Positions 7,829 to 17,124 of a DNA stretch of 64,000 nucleotides are shown here, one piece after another (positions within the stretch are counted from its first letter, which is position 1; each line of letters opens with the position of its first letter). Below the pieces are notes generated by a model. It made no database searches and was not told where the DNA came from. It saw nothing but the letters and a program-made list of their open reading frames with translations. Both the position numbers and the translations under genes were made by a program. The stretch covers positions 248,001 through 312,000 of the forward strand of contig GG688422.1 of NCBI GenBank assembly GCA_000161975.1, in the 5' to 3' direction. Source of the DNA: Eubacterium saphenum ATCC 49989. GTDB lineage: Bacteria; Bacillota; Clostridia; Peptostreptococcales; Anaerovoracaceae.

Positions 7829-8488
7829 ATGGAGTTAGATAACATTTTATCGAAAAGACAGAGCATCAGAAAATACACCGGTGAACCTGTAAAAACCGAA
7901 GATATCATAAAGATTATAGAAGCCGCCCACTCAGCTCCGTCCGGCAAGAACATTCAAAACTGGCATTTCGTAGCCATTAAAAATAAGGAAATCATACAAA
8001 AGATCGCAGACGCCATAGGTGTAAAAAATGAAGAGATAGCTAAACAGATGGAGAAGAAGGACTCTCAAAAGGCGGATACGTTCAGGAAATTCTTCAGAAA
8101 CTTCACACTCTTCTTCCTAAACTGCGATATTTTAACGGTTATATACAGCAGAGAATACAAACCGTCCGGTTACAACGAAATGACGTTTGCAGAATACGAC
8201 CAAGCCGAAATAAACAAGCTCATACATGAAAAGAACCCCGGTATGCAAAGTCTCGGGGCTGCTATAGAAAACTTTACACTAAAGGCGATAGACCTAGGTT
8301 ATGGCACCTGCTGGCTCACCAGCGCAAACTACGCCGATAAGGAAATTGAAAAATGCCTTGAAGAGGAAATAGGCTTTAAAAAAGACGGTTACTTCTTTGC
8401 CGCTATGATCGCTACAGGCGTACCCGCCGACGGCGCAAAGAGCCCACCTAAAAAGCCTCTCGAAGAAGTCTACACCATTGTGGAATAG
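7829..8488 (+). CDS. Nitroreductase-family flavoprotein
   Basis: This 219-residue FMN-dependent oxidoreductase has the N-terminal FMN-binding signature RQSIRKYTGEPV and AAHSAPSGKNIQNWHF (residues about 10-50). GAAIENFTLKAIDLGYGTCWL and the C-terminal GVPADGAKSPPKKPLEEV are also family-like. Such enzymes reduce nitroaromatics, quinones or other electrophiles with NAD(P)H; the natural substrate is not predictable. AAAGGAGGAG lies before the ATG. It is the first gene of a short plus-strand unit with asd (31 bp downstream). Confidence 0.88.
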   Translation: MELDNILSKRQSIRKYTGEPVKTEDIIKIIEAAHSAPSGKNIQNWHFVAIKNKEIIQKIADAIGVKNEEIAKQMEKKDSQKADTFRKFFRNFTLFFLNCDILTVIYSREYKPSGYNEMTFAEYDQAEINKLIHEKNPGMQSLGAAIENFTLKAIDLGYGTCWLTSANYADKEIEKCLEEEIGFKKDGYFFAAMIATGVPADGAKSPPKKPLEEVYTIVE

Positions 8489-8519
8489 TTTATAGCTTTT
8501 AGTATTGTATGGAGGAACG

Positions 8520-9512
8520 ATGAAAAAACCGAATTTAGCCATTGTAGGAGCTACAGGTTTAGTTGGCTCAACCTTTCTTAAAGTAATAGAGGAAAGAGAT
8601 TTCCCGTTTGAAAATTTATATCTTATGGCATCGAAACGCTCTGCCGGCAAGGTAATAAAATTTAAATCCAAAGACTATGTAGTGGAAGAACTTTGCGAAG
8701 AAGCCTTTGATAAGGACATAGATATAGCTCTTTTTTCAGCAGGTGGTGACATAAGCAAAAAATATTCCCCCATTGCTGCATCTAAAGGTATCACGGTAGT
8801 GGATAACAGCAGCGCATTCAGAATGGATAAGGATGTTCCGCTTGTGATTCCCGAAGTGAATCCTGAAACTGCTAAGAATCCTAAAAAAGGAATAATTGCA
8901 AACCCGAATTGCTCTACAATACAAGCTCTTGTAGCCATTAAACCTTTGTATGACGCTTTTGGGATAAAGAGAATTATCTATTCCACCTACCAAGCCGTGT
9001 CAGGTTCGGGACTTAAGGGTATAACGGATCTTGAAAAAACTTTAAAGGGTGAAAAATCAAATCTCGCTTACCCTCACACCATAGCCGGCAATTGCATTCC
9101 GCAGATAGATGTGTTTACTGATAACGGCTATACAAAAGAAGAAATGAAGATGATAAATGAAACACATAAGATTTTGGGCGATGACAGCATTGGCGTTACC
9201 GCAACCACAGTAAGGGTGCCCGTATTGGATTCTCACAGCGAATCCATAAATATAGAATTTAAAAGAGAATTTGAGCTCAATGAAGTTTATGATGCCTTAA
9301 GCAATGCGAAGGGAATTACGGTCTTGGATGATCCTGAGAATGAAGTTTACCCGCTTGCACTTGATGCTGCCGGTACGGACGATGTATACGTAGGCAGAAT
9401 AAGAAGAGACTTCTCAACTGAAAACGCTATAAATATTTGGGTGGTATCCGATAATATACGTAAAGGTGCCGCCACCAACACTGTGCAGATAGCAGAGCTT
9501 CTTTTAAATTAA
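8520..9512 (+). CDS. asd: Aspartate-semialdehyde dehydrogenase
   Basis: Asd reduces aspartyl phosphate to aspartate semialdehyde, the branch compound to lysine, threonine and methionine. The NADP-binding motif VGATGLVGSTF is at residues 8-18. The active-site cysteine is in NPNCSTIQ (near residue 127) and the catalytic His region is TTVRVPVLDSHSES. The start is set at the ATG at 8520 because GGAGGAACG ends directly before it; an in-frame ATG 15 bp upstream would overlap the RBS. The product has 330 residues. It works with the aspartate kinase encoded at 21.1-22.4 kb. Confidence 0.95.
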   Translation: MKKPNLAIVGATGLVGSTFLKVIEERDFPFENLYLMASKRSAGKVIKFKSKDYVVEELCEEAFDKDIDIALFSAGGDISKKYSPIAASKGITVVDNSSAFRMDKDVPLVIPEVNPETAKNPKKGIIANPNCSTIQALVAIKPLYDAFGIKRIIYSTYQAVSGSGLKGITDLEKTLKGEKSNLAYPHTIAGNCIPQIDVFTDNGYTKEEMKMINETHKILGDDSIGVTATTVRVPVLDSHSESINIEFKREFELNEVYDALSNAKGITVLDDPENEVYPLALDAAGTDDVYVGRIRRDFSTENAINIWVVSDNIRKGAATNTVQIAELLLN

Positions 9513-9662
9513 GCTGATATAAGTAAAAGATATAGTAGGCAATCGGGCTGTTTTTTAGGCTATTACAAAACTTTAATAAAAAATATTAAATCTATATTCT
9601 GTATGACAATTACTTACTGATCTCTTCTATACAATGCGTAAGTTACTTAAGAAAGGCTTACG

Positions 9663-10511
9663 TTAATTTTGCGCAATCAATAGTTTACAGAGCTCAATTG
9701 CATCAAGCTGCCCTGTAGTTTCATCTCTTTCTCGTTTTGCAAAGTATATGGGCGATTTAAAACAGGGGTTGCTAACCCTCTCGTTCATCATCTCCTTGCC
9801 CAGCGGTATGAAGATGGCTTCCATGCGTCGTTTGCTTCTAAACTCTGCAATTTTTTTTTCAAACTCTTTAAGTTCCGCCTTGTTTGAAATCTCTACTGCA
9901 AGTTTTATCAAAACATTTTGAATCCCGGTATCAATGCATTTTTCATATTCTTTACAGAGTAAATTTAAGTTATCCTTTAAATCAAAAGGTTTTGTAATGT
10001 GCGAAGATAAAATTACAGTTTTGTCTTTAATATTCTCTATAACTTCGGTGATATCCTCACCCGTTTCATGGAAATTTCGAATTTCTATATCTATCCCCGC
10101 TACGTGGCTTAAAGCCTCAGGAGTTTTATAAAAGGCTGAAAGCAAACGGCTAATAGCAAGCACATATTCTTCTGCGCTGAACCTTGCCTCCCCACCTTCA
10201 TTTTCCGTACGCAAAGTGAGCAGGTATTGAAAAGTCACATCCCTTCTAAGACATAGTTTCACGACATTTGAAAATACCTTTCGGCTTTCTAAATCCTGCG
10301 AATCCTTAAGCATACTGTCGAGCCTTAACTCTATTAAATCTATATGACTCTGTAGCTTTTCATCCGATACGAACTCGTCTATTTCATGTCTCCCTAACGT
10401 AAGCGCTACATAAGGGTATGGTCCTTTATTTTTCTCACAAGCTTCTGCAAGATCACTCCGATCATAATGCGATACACATGCAAGAGAATGCTTTAAGCCA
10501 TTAAATATCAT
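9663..10511 (-). CDS. aroD: 3-dehydroquinate dehydratase, type I (divergent)
   Basis: AroD makes 3-dehydroshikimate in the shikimate pathway through a Schiff-base lysine. The family pattern is clear though diverged: LIELRLD (substrate-binding Glu/Arg), LTLRTENEGGE, the catalytic His in LSSHITKP, the Schiff-base Lys in VLIKLAV and the late TGQLDAIEL. The start is set at the ATG at 10511, which has GGAG 9 bases upstream; another in-frame ATG lies at 10526. Both overlap the 3' end of polA. The N-terminus has an unusual approximately 30-residue lead before the first barrel strand (PYVALTLGRH). It is the last gene of the prfB-coaE-polA-aroD unit. Confidence 0.85.
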   Translation of the reverse strand: MIFNGLKHSLACVSHYDRSDLAEACEKNKGPYPYVALTLGRHEIDEFVSDEKLQSHIDLIELRLDSMLKDSQDLESRKVFSNVVKLCLRRDVTFQYLLTLRTENEGGEARFSAEEYVLAISRLLSAFYKTPEALSHVAGIDIEIRNFHETGEDITEVIENIKDKTVILSSHITKPFDLKDNLNLLCKEYEKCIDTGIQNVLIKLAVEISNKAELKEFEKKIAEFRSKRRMEAIFIPLGKEMMNERVSNPCFKSPIYFAKRERDETTGQLDAIELCKLLIAQN

Positions 10512-13257
10512 ATAAATTTTCTCCACTCTGTGGATTTGCTATGAGTCCCGTCTTAAGATTGTAGGCTGCCTCCATTTCATCCTTAAGCAGCTTCTTTACC
10601 TTTTCGCCGTCTGAAACACTTGCATCTATTACGAGCTCATCGTGAATCTGAAGCACAATCTTCGCATCAAGACCTTGCTTTTGTATGGCTCTATATACAT
10701 TGTTCATTGCAAGCTTCATGATGTCCGCACCCATACCTTGTATCGGGCTGTTCATAGCAAGGCGTTCACCTAAATTTCTTACCATGATATTCTGTGCATT
10801 TATCTCAGGAATTTTTCGAATCCTTCCGGTCTCGGTTCGCACAGCCCCCGTCTGTTTTGCAATGCTTTTTTGCGCCTCCATGTACTCATACACTGCCCTA
10901 TGCTTTGCAAAGTATTCATCTATGTATTTCTTTGCATCCTTCCTTGAAATTTCAAGTTCGTTTGAAAGGCCGAAGTCGCTCATTCCGTAAATAACGCCGA
11001 AATTTATGGCCTTAGCCTTACTCCTTACCGCCTTGGACACTGCGCCCTTCTGAGCTCCAAGCACGTTTACGGCCACAGCCTCATGAATATCTTCACCGCT
11101 TTTAAACGCATTAATCAGGCCCTCATCGCAGGATACATGTCCCAATATCCTAAGCTCTATCTGAGAATAGTCAGCGCTTACAAATACCCTGTCCTTTCCC
11201 GCTTTGAATGCCTTTCTGATTCTTTTACCCATATCCGTCTTTACAGGAATCGTCTGAAGCGCAGGATTTATGCATGCCATTCTACCCGTACTCGCTCCAA
11301 TCTGTAAAAATTCGGGTCTTACCTTACCGTCTGTACCCTTAAAACCCATAAACCCTCGTACATAGGTGGAATTCAGCTTAGATACCTTTCTAAACTCCAG
11401 TATAAGATCTATTATAGGATGTGTTTTTCTAAGCTTTTGAAGCACTTCCGCATTGGTTGAATACCCTCTTTTCGTCTTAACCTTAGGTTCTAAATTAAGC
11501 TTTTCAAACAACACTTCCCCGAGCTGCTTCGGGCTGTTTACATTGAATTCAAACCCTGCAAGTTCATAGATTTTATCTAAAAGCTCAGCTTCTATGTTGC
11601 TGAGCTCCGCCTCATACGTTTTGAGAAATTCCGTATCAAGCCACACGCCTGTATTTTCCATAGACGCTATAACTTCTACCAAGGGCATTTCTATTTCATA
11701 AAATACCTTTTGAAGATCATCCTCTTCAATCTGAGACTTGAGTTTATCATACACCTTAAAGATATTTACCGTTTCAAGCAAATATAAAAGTGCATCCTCA
11801 TGCCCTATCCTTGCATTTTCATCCGAGCTTTCAACGTCTCCAAGCGCTGCATTTACCACGTCATTATTTGTTTTTTTTAGGCTCTTGCAGATATTTGCAT
11901 ACCTTTCTTTGATATCATCTGCGGTAAGAGTCTTCTTTCTCTTTGCCTTTAAAAGTTTATCCGAAACATCTATGCCTAACTGATCCTCTAATATTTTGTA
12001 GAAGTCCATGTATTTTCCCTTGTTGTTTATGACTTCATATGCAAGCATAACATCGAAGAACGGAGTGAATAGCGGCAGGCCGTTTTGGAGTAATGCAAAC
12101 AGAGCATTCTTAAGGTCATAACCCACAACCTTTACTTTTTCTTCCGCTACAATATCAAGCACTCTATGAATTTGAGCCATATCATCAAGCAACCAAATAT
12201 TTCCATCGACATTAAAATATGCCGCATAAATTTCGGGCTTATCAATGTGATTGGAATCATTTATGAGGCAAAGGTCTGCAACGTCCGCTTTTTTAAGTGT
12301 AGCTTCCAATGAACCCACATCCCTGCTCACATCTATGCTCAGCATACCTTTAAGTTCATCGGTTTCATCATCATTTGTGCCATTGACGCAGCCATTCGTT
12401 TCAAGCTTTTTTAAAAAGGTATTGAGTTTATAATTTTTATAAATAGATGCAAGCGTATCAAAGTCGGGATCTACAAGCTTTACATCATCTAGTGTTAAGC
12501 CGAGGTCAAGGTTGACAATTATGGTGGCAAGCTCCTTTCCCATAAAAGCCTGCATCTTGGAATTTTCAAGCGCAAGTTTCGTCTTCCCTGAGATTTCATC
12601 AATATTTTGATAGATGTTTTCTATGGTCTGATATTTCGTTACAAGGTTTCTCGCACCTTTATCGCCTATACCTTTTACGCCTTTATAATTATCGCTGCTG
12701 TCACCCATTATCGCCTTGTAGTCTATAAAGTGTTTAGGAGCGAAGTTATATTCATCTTCAAATTTTTGAATATCGTATATATCTATATTGGAAATCCCAC
12801 GTTTTGTATACGCTATCTTGGTGTTATCGCTTATGAGCTGAAACATATCCTTATCGCCTGAAATTATTATAACTTCAACATCATCCGATTCTACAAACCT
12901 TGCAAAACTACCTATGATGTCATCCCCTTCAAAGGCCTTTTTTTGAAGGATTTTAATATTCATAGCGGCCAGGATTTCCTTAATAACAGGGATCTGCATA
13001 AGCAATTCGTCGTCGGTCTTTCTCCTATTTGCCTTGTAGTCGTCGAATTTCTCATGCCGAAATGTTTTGCCACCGAGATCAAATGCCACGGCGATGTAGT
13101 CGGGGGAAAAATCATTGATGGATTTATATAACATGCTTAAAAATCCATATATTGCATTCGTAGCCATTCCATCCGCACTCATATTCGCCTTTATCGCATA
13201 ATACGCCCTGAAAAACAAACTGTTTCCATCTATGATTATCGCTCTTTTACTGTGCAT
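10501..13257 (-). CDS. polA: DNA polymerase I
   Basis: This 918-residue Pol I acts in Okazaki-fragment maturation and repair synthesis. The N-terminal 5' nuclease domain (IIDGNSLFFRAYYA at the start, SGDKDMFQLI, GDSSDNYKGVKGIGDKGA) fills about residues 1-290. The middle 3'-5' exonuclease-like domain has no D-x-E acid pair in its first strand, so it is probably inactive, as in Bacillus-type Pol I. The polymerase domain shows motif A (VSADYSQIELRIL), motif B (RSKAKAINFGVIYG) and motif C (LQIHDELVID). It overlaps coaE by 22 bp at its start and aroD by 11 bp at its end. Confidence 0.96.
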   Translation of the reverse strand: MHSKRAIIIDGNSLFFRAYYAIKANMSADGMATNAIYGFLSMLYKSINDFSPDYIAVAFDLGGKTFRHEKFDDYKANRRKTDDELLMQIPVIKEILAAMNIKILQKKAFEGDDIIGSFARFVESDDVEVIIISGDKDMFQLISDNTKIAYTKRGISNIDIYDIQKFEDEYNFAPKHFIDYKAIMGDSSDNYKGVKGIGDKGARNLVTKYQTIENIYQNIDEISGKTKLALENSKMQAFMGKELATIIVNLDLGLTLDDVKLVDPDFDTLASIYKNYKLNTFLKKLETNGCVNGTNDDETDELKGMLSIDVSRDVGSLEATLKKADVADLCLINDSNHIDKPEIYAAYFNVDGNIWLLDDMAQIHRVLDIVAEEKVKVVGYDLKNALFALLQNGLPLFTPFFDVMLAYEVINNKGKYMDFYKILEDQLGIDVSDKLLKAKRKKTLTADDIKERYANICKSLKKTNNDVVNAALGDVESSDENARIGHEDALLYLLETVNIFKVYDKLKSQIEEDDLQKVFYEIEMPLVEVIASMENTGVWLDTEFLKTYEAELSNIEAELLDKIYELAGFEFNVNSPKQLGEVLFEKLNLEPKVKTKRGYSTNAEVLQKLRKTHPIIDLILEFRKVSKLNSTYVRGFMGFKGTDGKVRPEFLQIGASTGRMACINPALQTIPVKTDMGKRIRKAFKAGKDRVFVSADYSQIELRILGHVSCDEGLINAFKSGEDIHEAVAVNVLGAQKGAVSKAVRSKAKAINFGVIYGMSDFGLSNELEISRKDAKKYIDEYFAKHRAVYEYMEAQKSIAKQTGAVRTETGRIRKIPEINAQNIMVRNLGERLAMNSPIQGMGADIMKLAMNNVYRAIQKQGLDAKIVLQIHDELVIDASVSDGEKVKKLLKDEMEAAYNLKTGLIANPQSGENLYDI

Positions 13258-13861
13258 GTTTCACCTTTTTCCAATATACTACTTAAAATATTATCTACCT
13301 TATCGATCAACTCTTCAACGCTACCGTCGTTATTTATTATTGTTGCGCCCTTCTTTCTCGCTCCTTCCAGGCTAATCTGTTCATTTACCCTCTTTTTTAC
13401 ATCACGAGGCGTACTTTCATCCCTGCTTGTAGCACCCGCTATCCTGTCTTTAAGGTTTCTGTTTATGTAAAACACTTCATCCAAATTCTTATCGAATCCA
13501 TATTCGTATATTAGCGGTGCATCTAAAAATGCTATTGCATCTTTTGTTTTATTCAAGGCTTCATGTTTTTTAAATAATCCCTCTATTTCCTCTACCACGA
13601 ATCTGCTGAGCATTGTCATATAACGACTATATGCATCCTTGTCGGAAAATATTATATCCGATACCTTTTTTTATCTACCTTGTTTTTCTTTATGCAATCA
13701 TCTCCAAGTACTTCTCCTATCCTTTTTATGATATCAGTATCTTCAAGGAGGTCTGCAACCAAGGCATCGGCATCTATTACAAAATAGCCTCTATCTCTTA
13801 TATGAGAGCACACCAGACTTTTACCGCTTCCTATACCTCCTGTAATTCCAATTCTTTTCAT
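13236..13861 (-). CDS. coaE: Dephospho-CoA kinase with apparent -1 frameshift
   Basis: CoaE phosphorylates dephospho-CoA, the last step of CoA synthesis. The 5' part has the P-loop GITGGIGSGKS (residues 5-15) and VIDADALVADLL, then runs into a stop after DKKRYRI. The remaining two thirds lies in another frame (SDIIFSDKDAYSRYMTMLSRF through LDAPLIYEYGFDKNLDEV to the end). The switch falls at seven T on the plus strand (13666-13672). One extra base there joins the frames into a normal 208-residue CoaE. Because coaE is normally essential, a sequence error or slippage at the tract is more likely than a dead gene. It lies 13 bp after prfB. Confidence 0.9.
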
Positions 13862-13874
13862 CTTTTCTTCCTAA

Positions 13875-14985
13875 TTATTTATCGTCTGTAAGCTTGGATA
13901 GTTCCATCTGTATAAAATAATCCAAATCACCATCCATAACGGCATCTACATTACCCATTTCGGCGCCGGTTCTATGATCCTTTACCATTCTATAAGGATG
14001 AAAAACGTATGACCTTATCTGACTTCCCCACGTTATCTGGTTATAGTCTCCTGTGAGATCATTTATACTTTCCTTATGCTCTTTTTCTTTAAGCTCCATC
14101 AATTTTGAAATCAACATATGCATAGCGGCTTCCTTATTCATGTGTTGAGATCTCTCGTTTTGACAGGTTACCACTATCTTTGTGGGAAGGTGTATGATTC
14201 TGACAGCAGAATCCGTCTTGTTTACATGTTGCCCTCCTGCACCGCTAGCCCTGAACTTATCTATCCTGAGATCCTTATCATCTATCTTTATCACTTTATC
14301 GGTCTTTATCTCGGGTATTACATCTACCGAAGCAAACGAAGTATGTCTTCTGCTTGAGGAGTCAAAAGGTGAAATGCGCACCAACCTATGCACACCTCTT
14401 TCCTTTTTAAGGTATCCATATGCATTGAGACCCTTTATGAGTAGAGTTGCGCTTTTAAAGCCGGCAACACCGTTTTGGTTTAAGTCTATGACATCAATTT
14501 GAAATCCCTTGTTTTCCGCCCACCTCGTGTACATCCTAAGTAACATCTTGCCCCAATCCTGAGCATCGGAGCCTCCGGAACCTGAATGGATTGAAATGTA
14601 GGCATTCGCCTTGTCGTGTTTCCCTGCTAAGAGTGTAGTAACTTTAAGCTTGTGATATCCTGCCTCAAGTTTTTTAAAAATATCAGTGGCGAGCATTTCC
14701 ATATCCTCTTCAACCAGCCCTTCCGATACCATCGCCTGCAGCGTTTTTGCATCGTCTATGAGCAAGAGCAACTCATCGTACTGCGAAACTACAACTTCGA
14801 CTTCCTGCTTTTCCTTAAGAAGTATCTTTGCCGCCACCTGATCATTCCAAAAATCTTGCGCAGACAGACATTCTTCTATCTCAGCTCTTCGCTTTTTAAG
14901 ATATGCAATGTCAAAGTAAACCTCCCGCCCTCTTTACAAGCGGCTCAAACTTCATTATTTCCCTAATGATTTCATTTAAATTCAT
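13875..14985 (-). CDS. prfB: Peptide chain release factor 2, programmed +1 frameshift
   Basis: RF2 releases peptides at UGA and UAA. Reading starts at the ATG at 14985 (GGAG upstream) and gives 24 codons, MNLNEIIREIM through RAGGLL, then an in-frame TGA at 14911-14913. The classic CTT TGA C site (14910-14916) is preceded four bases earlier by an internal Shine-Dalgarno-like GGGAGG. A +1 shift yields LDIAYLKKRRAEIEE and the full 369-residue RF2. The stop-recognition motif SPF and the catalytic GGQ (GAGGQHVNKTDSAVR) are present. Translation thus depends on RF2 level, the known autoregulation. A terminator of the upstream operon (15001-15039) sits directly in front of its RBS. Confidence 0.96.
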
Positions 14986-15000
14986 ACAATTTCTCCTAAC

Positions 15001-15039
15001 AAAAAAAGTGGGCATGACAGATTACACCATCACGCCCAC
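15001..15039 (-). terminator. Intrinsic terminator after kamA
   Basis: The minus-strand stem GTGGGC/GCCCAC (15034-15039 with 15008-15013), extended by a few further pairs, is followed by T7. It separates kamA from prfB, whose RBS starts 5 bp further on. Confidence 0.85.
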
Positions 15040-15059
15040 CTGATAACATCTTTATGAAA

Positions 15060-16340
15060 CTAGTGTTTGTTTCTTTCGTGTCTCTGAAGACCTGATGGTT
15101 CCATAGACATTCTAAGTCCCTGTGCAAGACCTGCAACACCTTCATACTTGTATTCCTTCTTGCCTGTACAGTAATCGCAGTTACACTTGATTTCAGGCAA
15201 TTGAGGTTCTTCGTATGTAGTTATTACACCTTCGTAGTTTCTTAGAATTACCTTGTGAGGTGTCTGAGAAATTACGTATTGAGGCATTACCGGTGTCTTA
15301 CCGCCACCTCCCGGAGCGTCAACTACGAATGTAGGAACGGCATATCCTGAAGTGTGACCTCTAAGTCCTTCGATAATCTCAATACCCTTAGATACAGGAG
15401 TTCTGAAGTGCTCAATACCTAGAGAAAGGTCACACTGGTAGATGTAGTAAGGTCTTACCCTGTTTTTAACCATTTCGTGAACGAGCTCTCTCATCTTGTG
15501 CGGACAGTCGTTTAGTCCTCTAAGCAGTACGGATTGGTTACCTAGAGGGATACCTGCATCAGCAAGTAGCGCTAAAGCGGCTCTTGAAGTGTCGGTAACT
15601 TCTCTCTTGTGATTAAAGTGAGTGTTTAACCATACCGGATGATATTTTCTAAGCATTTTTACAAGCTCAGGCGTGATTCTCTGTGGACATACAACAGGAG
15701 TTCTACTTCCTATTCTTACTACTTCTACATGAGGTATGTCTCTAAGATTTTTAATTACATACTCTAAAACATCATCGTCGATAAGCAGTGCATCACCACC
15801 TGAAAGCAATACGTCTCTTACCTGCGGAGTCTTCTTGATGTATGCGATACATGCATCTATATCTTCAATACTTCTTGCACCGTCGGTTTCCCCTGCAAGT
15901 CTTCTCCTTGTACAATGTCTACAGTACATGGAACACTGATCCGTTACAAGGAACAACACTCTGTCAGGATATCTGTGAGTAAGTCCCGGTGCAGGTGAAT
16001 CCTCATCCTCATGCAATGGATCCAGCAAGTCCGCTTCTGATCTGTGTGCTTCTAAAATAGTAGGCACAGCCTGCATTCTAACAGGACACATAGGATCATT
16101 TTCATCCATAAGGGATGCATAGTATGGTGTAATACCAACTCTGAATCCGTCCAATATCTTGGTAATATCAGCCTTTTCCTGCTCCGTAAGATTGATAACC
16201 TCGGCAATCTCATCAGCAGTACCAAGCCTGTTTGCTACCTGCCATTTCCAATCATTCCACTGTTCATCAGTGACATCCTTGAAATAAGGAATGTCTTTCC
16301 AATTTCTTACTTCATCCATCATTTTCTCCTTATTAAACAC
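15060..16340 (-). CDS. kamA: Lysine 2,3-aminomutase (radical SAM)
   Basis: KamA moves the alpha-amino group of L-lysine to C3, forming beta-lysine, using a [4Fe-4S] cluster, AdoMet and PLP. The cluster motif C-x3-C-x2-C is in CSMYCRHCTRR (near residue 135). The PLP lysine lies in GGGGKTPVMPQY (near residue 345). The length (426) and the C-terminal CNCDYCTGKK match clostridial lysine aminomutases. The other genes of lysine fermentation are not in the window, so it may serve beta-lysine osmolyte synthesis or fermentation elsewhere. It is the last gene of the long operon that also encodes MetK, the AdoMet supplier. Confidence 0.93.
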   Translation of the reverse strand: MFNKEKMMDEVRNWKDIPYFKDVTDEQWNDWKWQVANRLGTADEIAEVINLTEQEKADITKILDGFRVGITPYYASLMDENDPMCPVRMQAVPTILEAHRSEADLLDPLHEDEDSPAPGLTHRYPDRVLFLVTDQCSMYCRHCTRRRLAGETDGARSIEDIDACIAYIKKTPQVRDVLLSGGDALLIDDDVLEYVIKNLRDIPHVEVVRIGSRTPVVCPQRITPELVKMLRKYHPVWLNTHFNHKREVTDTSRAALALLADAGIPLGNQSVLLRGLNDCPHKMRELVHEMVKNRVRPYYIYQCDLSLGIEHFRTPVSKGIEIIEGLRGHTSGYAVPTFVVDAPGGGGKTPVMPQYVISQTPHKVILRNYEGVITTYEEPQLPEIKCNCDYCTGKKEYKYEGVAGLAQGLRMSMEPSGLQRHERNKH

Positions 16341-16368
16341 CTACAACTAAAAAGTTATATACTCTGCG

Positions 16369-17121
16369 CTAGAGTGAACATAAACTTCTCACTTCATCTT
16401 CACTCAAGTGCCTAAACTCACCCGGTCTTAAATCACCCAATTCAATACCGGCGAATTTAACTCGTTTCAATTTTATCACCTCGTGCCCGATCACGTCAAA
16501 CATTTTTCTTATCTGGCGCTTTTTACCTTCTTTTATAATCATAGACAGCTTCATATCGCCTTGTTTTTGTCCTATTTCGAAAATTTTTGCAGGTTTTGTG
16601 TGATATTTCACAATACTTTTGACGGGTTTGTTTTGTTTTGTTTGACTAATTTCAACATCTATAGTTATGCCGCCAGACAATTTTTTAATGTCATTTGCAC
16701 CTGGCACGCCTCTCACGACAACTTCATAATTCTTTTCAATCTTTCTTTTAGGGCTTAACAGTTTTTGAGCAAGGTCTCCGTCGTTTGTAAGAAGAATCAG
16801 TCCTTCACTGTCTTTATCAAGCCTCCCTATTGTAAACAATCTTTCGTCTATGTCCGTTAAAAGGTCGTATACCGTGCGCCTTCCAAGCTCATCTGAAACC
16901 GTGCACACATATCCGCAGGGCTTATTCATGGCTATGTACACCGTTTTTTTTTGAATTTCTATAGGTCTTCCGTCAATAGCAATAACAGCGTCCTCATCTA
17001 CATTCACGCCACATTCTAAAAGAGGGATGCCGCCTACCGTCACCCTCCCCTCTTTTATCAGCTCATCAGCTTTTCTTCTGCTGCATATGCCGCATTTAGC
17101 GATGTACTTATTTATCCTCAT
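16369..17121 (-). CDS. rRNA pseudouridine synthase, RsuA/RluB family
   Basis: This 250-residue enzyme converts a uridine in rRNA to pseudouridine. An S4 RNA-binding domain is at residues 1-60 (MRINKYIAKCGICSRRKADELI). The catalytic Asp is in GRLDKDSEGLILLTNDG (near residue 100), and KEGKKRQIRKMFDVIGHEV is the C-terminal family motif. In many Firmicutes the homologue (RluB) is encoded next to scpA-scpB, as here. It lies 3 bp after trpB2. Confidence 0.92.
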   Translation of the reverse strand: MRINKYIAKCGICSRRKADELIKEGRVTVGGIPLLECGVNVDEDAVIAIDGRPIEIQKKTVYIAMNKPCGYVCTVSDELGRRTVYDLLTDIDERLFTIGRLDKDSEGLILLTNDGDLAQKLLSPKRKIEKNYEVVVRGVPGANDIKKLSGGITIDVEISQTKQNKPVKSIVKYHTKPAKIFEIGQKQGDMKLSMIIKEGKKRQIRKMFDVIGHEVIKLKRVKFAGIELGDLRPGEFRHLSEDEVRSLCSL

Positions 17122-17124
17122 GCC

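Noticed and set aside
9513..9662. Terminator between asd and aroD
   Set aside because: Only a weak dyad (CGTAAG/CTTACG) with a long loop and no T-run was found.
14182..14502. Plus-strand frame of 106 codons opposite prfB
   Set aside because: It is antisense to conserved RF2 codons, with no RBS or recognisable product.
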